Assembly (NCBI GenBank): GCA_951799425.1
Contig: OX637391.1
Span: forward strand, 18,524,551 to 18,588,550
From: Ilex aquifolium
Taxonomy: Eukaryota > Streptophyta > Magnoliopsida > Aquifoliales > Aquifoliaceae
DNA length: 64,000 nucleotides
Direction: 5' to 3'
Position 1 is the stretch's first letter; every line of letters starts with the position of its first letter. Below are positions 57,309 to 64,000 of the stretch, piece by piece. The notes under the pieces are model-generated. The model had not been told where the DNA came from and ran no database searches. It saw only the letters and a program-made list of their open reading frames with translations. The translations under genes and the position numbers were made by a program.

Positions 57309-59033
57309 CTAAATGATAGCACTAGCTTGTTCAGTCAAAAATACTTTTTTCTGTACATTAATCCTTCTCTTAATTGTGCAAAGGTCTTTCAAAAACTTGG
57401 CATAGGATGAGACTTGCTTGATTGCATCCAATAGAGGGATGTTAATCTTTACTTGCTTAAACAACTCGCAAATTTTAGCATGATTGTTCAATGGTTGAGG
57501 TTTCTTGACTCTTTGAGGAAAATGTAAAGGAACAAAACTTGATTTTTCTTTTTTATTTAACATTTCTATTTCCTTTTCAATCAAAGGTTCAGACTCAATT
57601 GGTTCATTTACAGGGATTGACACAGCTAATGGGCTCTAGGGTTTTGGCTTTAATAGTCTTGTCAATCACCTTACCACTTCTCAATATGGTGATTGCTTGT
57701 ACTTGACTAGGGGAAGGTTCGGAAGACATGACATTAGCTTGGTTTTGACCTTGTGGAGGTTTAGGTTGAGATGAGAATTTTTTCTTCTCTGTTGTGCTCA
57801 AAGACTGGTTCAATTTTGCTAGATGACTCTTAATATCCTCAATGTTCTGTGAAGTTTGAGCTTTGAAATCATTGAATACCTAGGTAAACTGAGTATTAAA
57901 ACTCATTTGACTTTGAATGAATTGGTTCATGGTGTTCTCTAAACTCCTCTTATGGGGGGGGGTTGATAAGGCTGATATGACTGCTGAGTTTGGGGTTGTG
58001 ATGCAGGTAAACCTGGTGGCTGACTCAGAGGCTGTGTGTTTTTCCAACTGAAATTCGGATGATTCCGCCACCCTAGGTTATAAGTTTCAGAATAGGGATT
58101 TGAATAAGGCTTGCTAAAGTTTGAAATGACATTTGTTTATTCCCACAAGACCTCTTTGAATGCTGGAATGGTGGGACATTCCCCCGTGGGATGTCCGCCC
58201 AAAGTACAGATTCTGTACAACTGATCAGTGGGAGACACAACAGAAACTTCTTTAATTTTTTTCATCTCTAGTGCATCCAGCTTCTGAGACAAAGTAGTCA
58301 TTCTGACCCTTAGGTCATCATCCTCTTTTAACATGTATTTCTCTCCTTGGGATGAATATGACTTGGTTTCAACAAACTGATGCATCGCGAATGGAAGGGC
58401 ATCATAGAAGAAACCAACTAAAGTCCAACTCTCAAATGCATGATGTGAGCAAACTAGGAGAAGATCCTTAAATCTCTCACAACATTGATAAAAAGTTTCT
58501 CATTCTTTCATAAAAAAATTCATGATTTGACGTCTCAATACATTAGTGCAGTGCACAGGAAAAAACTTTTTAAAAAATTCGGTTTGCAAAACTTGCCAAC
58601 TTGGTATAGATTGAGCTTCTAAAGAATTTAGTCACTATTTAGCTTTATCCTTTAAAGAGAAAGGAAAAATTTTCAACTGGCTCATTTTAGAATTATTTTG
58701 CAATGCATCACATACTTCCTCGAATTCTTTCATATGCAAATAAGAGTTTTTAGACTTAAGACCATAAAACTGTGGTAAAAGTTGTATTGTCCCTACTTTA
58801 ATGTTAAAATTTGGGGCATTAGTAGGAAAAGAAATATATGAAGGGACACTAGTGCATGTGGGATGAACGTATTCTGTTAGAGGTATAATATTTTGAACTA
58901 TATATTGTTCCCTTTGATTATTATTAGCCATTGTTAACTCGAAAGAGTCTGATGATGCTTGTGAAGATGAAGATGATGATGAAGATGAAATACTTGACTG
59001 ATTTACAGACCCTACTGATGATTTTACAGACAC
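57309..59033 (-). pseudogene. Athila gag
   Basis: The N-terminal part (58,635-59,033) has GTIQLLPQFYGLKSKNSYLH and EEVCDALQNN, IFPFSLKDKAK, the Athila gag signature. A middle part at 58,137-58,385 ends in a degenerate knuckle (CTLGGHPTGECP). The C-terminal part at 57,309-57,623 has HFPQRVKKPQPLNNHAK, INIPLLDAIKQVSSYAKFLK and LTEQASAII. Frameshifts and stops separate the parts. A Ser-rich run precedes the gag domain. Confidence 0.82.
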
Positions 59034-59111
59034 AAACTAATAAAACAAACAGTGTATACACATATAATACAAATTAGACAACTTCTCTATTCATTTTGAA
59101 ATCACCGTAAC

Positions 59112-59129
59112 TCTTCAGCAATGGCGTCA
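59112..59129 (-). other. Athila primer-binding site, mutated
   Basis: On the - strand TGACGCCATTGCTGAAGA. The tRNA-Asp site of Athila is TGGCGCCGTTGCCGGGGA (known). The differences are all transitions. Confidence 0.75.
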
Positions 59130-59136
59130 AAAATCT

Positions 59137-60684
59137 TGATCTAACCTGAATTAAATCATACACCAAAGTATAAGTGGTCAAATTGTAGTATTTCTCGGTT
59201 TAAGTCCGAGGTTGAACCCACAAGGAGTTAACTGTTAGTATTTAAAAAAGAACTAGGTAAAAATTGACATGTGTGTAGTGTGCAATAGAATAGCTTGTGG
59301 TGTGAGCTTCGAGTTATCAAATAAACACTTAACTAAAAATCTGGATAACAATGATAAAAGGTATTCTTAAGTTCAGGGATCCAACATGCTTAATACTGTT
59401 TATTTATGAAAATGCTAACAACAATTAACTCTCATTTTACTGGAAAGTCAACTGGTAAGTTTGATGTATAATGAACCATATCACATCAACTGGTTAGGTT
59501 AGCTAGAAGGTCTATGTACCATGCAACAATCAACTAACCCTGGTAAACCCGAAGGTGAACCATTCAAAAGGTTTACTCTAACTATTCAATCGGAAGATTG
59601 ATGATTCAATGATGATGGAGTTTTGGTTTATGCATTGAATCAAAATTATTGGTTCTGGTGAGATTTAATCCCATCTATAACCAATCTCCCAACTGTTACA
59701 TAAATCCCAACTACATGTATCATTGTATCATGCATTTAGTACGTAATAATTATAGATAGAATGGTATATAACATTAAGCTCTACTCGGTGTTCATAACCA
59801 AGAGTATATTATAATATTAACCATTCATCAATTAAAGGAGGTATAAACATTAACGCATAAATAAAATATCAACATTTTTATAAATTAAACAATATCATAC
59901 ATGCATTCACCCTTCACTGAAGAGTATAAACGGACTACTCACGCCTCATTACTATAAATGAGCAACAGGAGTGAGATGATCCCATTACAACCGAAAAAAA
60001 ATATAAAACAAGGTCCTTCCTCGAGGAATAGCTGAAAATATGTCACTCTTATTACCAGCTACAGTACAAAAGTGGGAGAGATTCAACCCTCCAAGTAGAA
60101 AGGATAAACAAAAATGTAGAAGTAGAAAAAATTCTGGCTAAGAAGTGATTAGGGCAGGGCTTCGCTTGATTTATGACTGAAACTCTTCTTGACCTTTCTC
60201 TCTTTGTTCCTTTATTTCTCTCCTCCCTTGAACTAAACTGAACTCTGGTGAATCTCCCTGAAAATTGGCTGGAATGGGCTATTTATAGGCACCGAAAGGA
60301 GGGGTAAGGTGGCAGACACTCAGGCTGACCAATATGAGGATTTTGTTGCTAAAATGGACCAATGGGAGAAGAAAAAGAACTGAGGCGGTTTAAGCACTGT
60401 CCAGACGCCACCACCACTGTTCGGACGGTAGCAATCCTTTGGTTTTCCTAGCTTGGCAGCCTCCTTGTTTGACTGTGTTGACTTGTAATTACACTTGCCT
60501 CCCTTGCTTTGTTTAACCTCTGCACTTTGATGCTCTTAAACTTCCGTATTTATGCTTGAAATCCAGCAAAATGTACAAACTATACATTAACCCTAATACT
60601 TTATAAATTAATCACTTTTAACCTAATTTACGCACACAATTATTCCTAAACCTAATTCATTTACGCACTATTTAGGGTTAATCA
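59137..60684 (-). repeat. Athila-like 5' LTR
   Basis: Collinear with 49,365-50,892 with many differences. TATAAATA on the - strand at 60,280-60,287. Confidence 0.92.
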
Positions 60685-60689
60685 AATCC

Positions 60690-62160
60690 CTACCTAATAA
60701 AGGCTTCCTTGTCATTAATGGAAATAATCAATTTGGTTAGAAGCCTCTCAAGCTTCAAAATCGAAGAAAGTGGTCCCAAGACTGGCCAACAACCGGTAAG
60801 GGTGACCCAAAAATCATATCTGATTCAATCAGCAATCAAGAGATCCTATCCTAAAGCCCCCCAGCCAGTGCCTTTGGCTCGTCTTTCAAAGGCACGGGTG
60901 ATCCGAAGGATGCTGTGGAAATGGCAAGTGGAACTCACAACCTACAAAGTGCATCTAGAAAACAAACCCTCCCTTCTAAGGGAAAAAGAGAGGTGCTGTC
61001 ATAAGATTTGCAAATGCTGCCTAATCTAATGGCTAAGGTTATTCGAGTCGACAACCAATAGACATCTGTTACTATAAAAGTGCCATAGAATCAAATCTTG
61101 AAAGAGGGGATGTGACAAACCCTCCTACTTCAGCTATTGGAACACCAAATGATGTAATGAGATTAAAGTTCTTTGCGCCTAACAAAATGAATTATAGAAT
61201 TGTAGTTTACCCTCCTAAAGAAATTGGTAAACAAGGCAGCCTTGAATGGCAAGCTTCCCTCTTCGATATTTTATCGATAAAAAACTTCCTTTCTCATAAG
61301 TAAGTTTCATAGACCACAAATTGTGGGACAAGCTTGGTCTACTTGATGTCCTAGATAATGATTCAGGATTCTTCTACTTCAAATCATGAATGATGAATCT
61401 GGGGACAAGTTGTGTGAATCTGGCCCTTGTCTCTTCTCTAGTAGACCCCTCATACTTAAAAATTAAATGGCAACCAGATATGATGTTGGCCGAAGATAGC
61501 CACTGGTCCATCCCAATTTGGGCCAAACAACACTATCCATTGCAATATTAGAATAAAGATGGTCTTAGTTACATAGCAAGTGCGATTGGGAAGCTCCTCT
61601 ATGCAGACACTTTGACAACTAAGAAGAAAAGAAAAGGCTTTGCTAGAGTCTATGTAGAAATTAATGACATCATAGAGCTCATTAACTCATTTGACTTGAA
61701 GGTGGAGTTAAATGAAAAGATATACACTATGGTGATAAATGTTGAATATGAATGGAAACCCAAGGCATGCCAAACATTTGTCCATGGAGTTGTTAATTGC
61801 CCTAAAAAAATCAATACCTTTGTTGGGATACTCAAGTCTGATACCTTTGTTCCAACTAATGCTTGCAATGGGAAAGAGAGGGATAGAGTAGAAACTACTA
61901 TGACACTTCCCCAACCACTCTGAACCATCAAATCCCCCTCTCAAATCCAACCATCTACTGATACTCCTAGTTGCAGCAGATCCTCCATAACTGCTGATCG
62001 TCCTCCCCCTCCCACCTGCAACCTCCCCTAACAAGTTTGATTGCTTAGAACTTGAAGGTGGTCATCTTGTAATTGAACTTACACAAGACTCTAAACATCC
62101 ACCTAAGCCTTCATCAGAACCCACATCACTCTTAGCTCCAGTTGAGTAGAATTCTGTGAA
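60690..62160 (+). pseudogene. Degenerate LINE ORF1-like gene (DUF4283/zinc-knuckle type)
   Basis: In changing frames the + strand reads KLGLLDVLDNDSG-like sequence, IKWQPDMMLAEDSHWSIPIW, then GLSYIASAIGKLLYADTL, GFARVYVEI and VEYEWKPKACQTF...NC. This is the order of the DUF4283 domain and following zinc knuckle in plant LINE ORF1 proteins. The knuckle has lost a Cys. No reverse transcriptase follows before 62,450. The Athila element lies between its presumed start (about 49,340) and this part. Confidence 0.6.
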
Positions 62161-62450
62161 GCCTAGCAAAGAGAATGCACCTACCACGAAGAAGAATGTC
62201 AAAAAGAAGTCACTTAATCAAGGGAAGCAAAATGTATATATATGTAATAGCAACAAAATCACACAATTAGCAAACCTTTTTCGGAAAGACATATTTGATT
62301 GACGAAAACACACACACACACACACACACACATGTATATGTATAACATTCTAAATTTTTTTTTATTTACTATTTAGCGGTATTATTTTGTGAGGCATTCC
62401 AATGTAACAAAAGAAAAAGGCTTTAAAATTTTGAGATTGAAAACTGATGG
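62161..62450. other. AT-rich stretch with (CA)n
   Basis: No gene. A (CA)n microsatellite lies at about 62,309-62,331. Confidence 0.7.
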
Positions 62451-63038
62451 TGTAAATAAACGTGAGCGAGCAGAAGGTATGATTGTTCGGGTAGGCTTCG
62501 GGTTTGAGCTACTAGGCTCGTGAATATCAAAGTGAAATCTTTCTTTAGGAAACGGACACCTTGCACAATGAAAATATAGTGGTTCATTAGCTTGGGAGCT
62601 CGGCTAATCCACTCTTGAATAGAGTCTCTTGCTCCTTTTTCTTTATTAATGGCGAAGGGAACTAACAGAGAATTTTTGATACAGCTAGGGTTTATTTTTC
62701 TTCTCCCCCCTCAGTGGAGGCACCGTACAATATTTATAATTCAACTCCTATCTCTAAGGGATCTGCTCCGAGATCCTTGCCTTTCATCAGTGAGATCCCC
62801 CTTAATTTTTGGGAGAGGATCTTGGTTAGTTGAGGGTTTTGAGCCTTGATTATAGCTTTCCATTGTTCTAAGGGGAGCTTGCTACTAGCCAACTGTCTCA
62901 TTCATGTTTCCTATTCTGCTTCATTTACAGCGAGCTCGAGGTCTGGACCGCTGAGCTCTGGATATCTCGTCTGACCTCCCTATCCGACCTCATTTCCCGA
63001 GCTCGTACTTAATTTAAAATTCTCTCCAAGTATCATCA
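62451..63038 (-). repeat. Probable 3' LTR of a fourth Tat-like element
   Basis: Starts TGTAAATAAACG (compare E2 TGTAAGAGG), ends ...tatcatca, and is followed by gtttcccccccagccc, a reverse polypurine tract like those of E1 and E2. The partner LTR would lie beyond the window, so borders are provisional. Confidence 0.55.
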
Positions 63039-63708
63039 GTTTCCCCCCCAGCCCTTGGTCCGAGCTAGCTTGGACAGGGGCTGAGCTGCACTGGAGTCGA
63101 GTCAGATCTCTATATGGCGACCTCGACCTGCACGCGAACAGGTTTTTCTAACGGTTTTGGACAATCATTATTTTCCTCTTTTTTCGTGCACGTTCTCTGT
63201 TTTCGAGGCCCACGTACCAAAGGCTTTAAATGCCTTTGCACTGATGGGAAACAACTCATTTCAGCCTTTGAATTTCCCCCCCCCCCTAAGCTTTCCACTT
63301 TCTTCTTCCTTGTGATTTTTGATTTCCCCCACTCTATTAGAGATCTTAGGGTTTCGCTGAGTATCGTTCTTCCTCGACTTGGATTGCAAGGCTTGCTCTC
63401 TGTCTCTCGTTTCGAGTTTCGATTTGCTATTCGCCCTTGATTAGGTATGTTTCCTGTCCCTTACATGTTTCTTCATTCTGGATCCCTCGAATCTGAGGTG
63501 GTTACTGCATTTCTGGACTTTTCGATTCTGCTACTTTAGGAATCGAGGCTTTACCTTGTATCCTATTACCCTTTTTCTCGACCCTTATTCTGCAGTTAGG
63601 ATTTTTGTCATTGGTCGTTGGTACCTTGCCCCCTTGACCCTTAGAGAGTGTTTCGCTAGTGTCCCCCCTCTTTATCACTCTTTCAGGCTTCCTTTTTCCT
63701 GCCCCCTC
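63039..63708 (+). promoter_or_regulatory. Leader of the fourth antisense-side gene
   Basis: A pyrimidine-rich leader between the polypurine tract and the ATG at 63,709. TATATGG lies at 63,111. A possible leader intron starts with gtatgt at about 63,445. No other gene is supported; the ORF at 63,114-63,440 has no family resemblance. Confidence 0.35.
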
Positions 63709-64000
63709 ATGTTTGATTCCTCTGAAGCTACAGCTTCATCGGTTTCCCTTATGGGAGATAAGTCTCCTGAAATAGAGGAGGACGAACTGGGAGAGGTGGG
63801 TGAGGAAATAGATAACTTCCCTGGGGTGGAGGCCATTGAGATGGCTGAGACCCCTCAAACTTCTCCAGGGTCCTCTTCTAATCCTAGACGGTCCAAAAAA
63901 GGAAAAACCAAAATGGGCTCTGGTAGTGGCACGGTCTCTGGGCCTGTTCTTCGCACATTTGACCTCACTGGTCATAGCAAGGTCACCCCCACTCTTATGA
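63709..64000 (+). CDS. Start of a fourth antisense-side ORF (runs off the window)
   Basis: From ATG 63,709 the frame is open to the window end (97 codons seen): MFDSSEATASSVSLMGDKSP, an acidic stretch (EIEEDELGEVGEEID), then a Ser/Pro-rich part and the basic cluster RRSKKGKTK, a possible nuclear signal. It follows an LTR and polypurine tract in the same orientation as the E1 and E2 antisense-side genes. The conserved N-terminal domain is not yet reached, so membership in the family is inferred from position. Confidence 0.5.
   Translation, partial: MFDSSEATASSVSLMGDKSPEIEEDELGEVGEEIDNFPGVEAIEMAETPQTSPGSSSNPRRSKKGKTKMGSGSGTVSGPVLRTFDLTGHSKVTPTLM

Larger units (their letters stand above)
49365..60684 (-). 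mobile_element. Athila-like Ty3/gypsy retrotransposon, decayed
   Basis: LTRs 49,365-50,892 (1,528 bp) and 59,137-60,684 (1,548 bp), with TSD aatcc at 49,360-49,364 and 60,685-60,689. On the - strand: primer site for tRNA-Asp (mutated), gag, protease, RT, RNase H, integrase, then about 2.9 kb before the 3' LTR where Athila elements carry an extra ORF. LTR length and total size are typical of Athila. All ORFs contain many stops and frameshifts. Confidence 0.93.

Noticed and set aside
61650-62034. Minus-strand ORFs of 93 and 108 aa
   Set aside because: They are shadows of the LINE ORF1-like reading on the + strand.
63114-63440. 108-aa ORF before the fourth antisense-side gene
   Set aside because: Lies in the pyrimidine-rich leader, ends at a possible intron donor and resembles nothing known to me.

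Overview
The window is nuclear DNA of a flowering plant, probably a eudicot. It is packed with nested transposable elements and contains one intact tRNA-Val gene, broken gene fragments and almost no intact host genes. Evidence for this is plant-type Ty3/gypsy elements (Tat-like with two RNase H domains, and Athila-like with a tRNA-Asp primer site), an Au-type SINE, CACTA, hAT, Mutator-like and Helitron termini, and GT-AG introns. Element borders were set by hand from terminal repeats, primer-binding sites, polypurine tracts and target-site duplications (TSDs).

1-27,405: one non-autonomous LTR element on the + strand (5' LTR cut by the window edge, ending at 359; 3' LTR 26,902-27,405) hosts two Tat-like elements on the - strand. 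Element E1 is 700-12,461 (TSD gctag) and is itself split in gag by a solo Athila-like LTR, 9,286-10,929 (TSD actat). Element E2 is 16,117-26,167 (TSD ccaag), young, with LTRs differing at about 10 of 652 sites. Both inner elements carry, between the 3' LTR and the end of pol, a spliced gene on the opposite strand. In E1 it is dead. In E2 it is open across three exons (596 aa), although gag-pol of the same copy has stops, an RT frameshift and an altered integrase catalytic residue. Each of the three elements has its own tandem array in the 3' non-coding part.

27,406-49,359: a SINE, tRNA-Val(TAC), a candidate 5.9-kb Helitron (28,373-34,241) with a class III peroxidase exon fragment and a nested foldback element, a small coiled-coil ORF, a degenerate gene broken by a CACTA element (37,235-41,571, carrying an ArfGAP exon) and by a hAT-type element (41,707-42,726), a TIR element of 1.6 kb with a captured coding fragment, MITEs, and a 203-bp Helitron inside an old duplication.

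49,360-62,160: an Athila-like element (49,365-60,684, TSD aatcc, - strand), decayed but with recognisable gag, protease, RT, RNase H and integrase, inserted in a degenerate LINE ORF1-like sequence.

62,451-64,000: the left end of a fourth Tat-like element, with a probable LTR, a polypurine tract and the start of another antisense-side ORF that leaves the window.

Functionally, the only sequences likely to make an intact product are the tRNA and possibly the E2 antisense gene. The rest records successive insertion, capture and decay.
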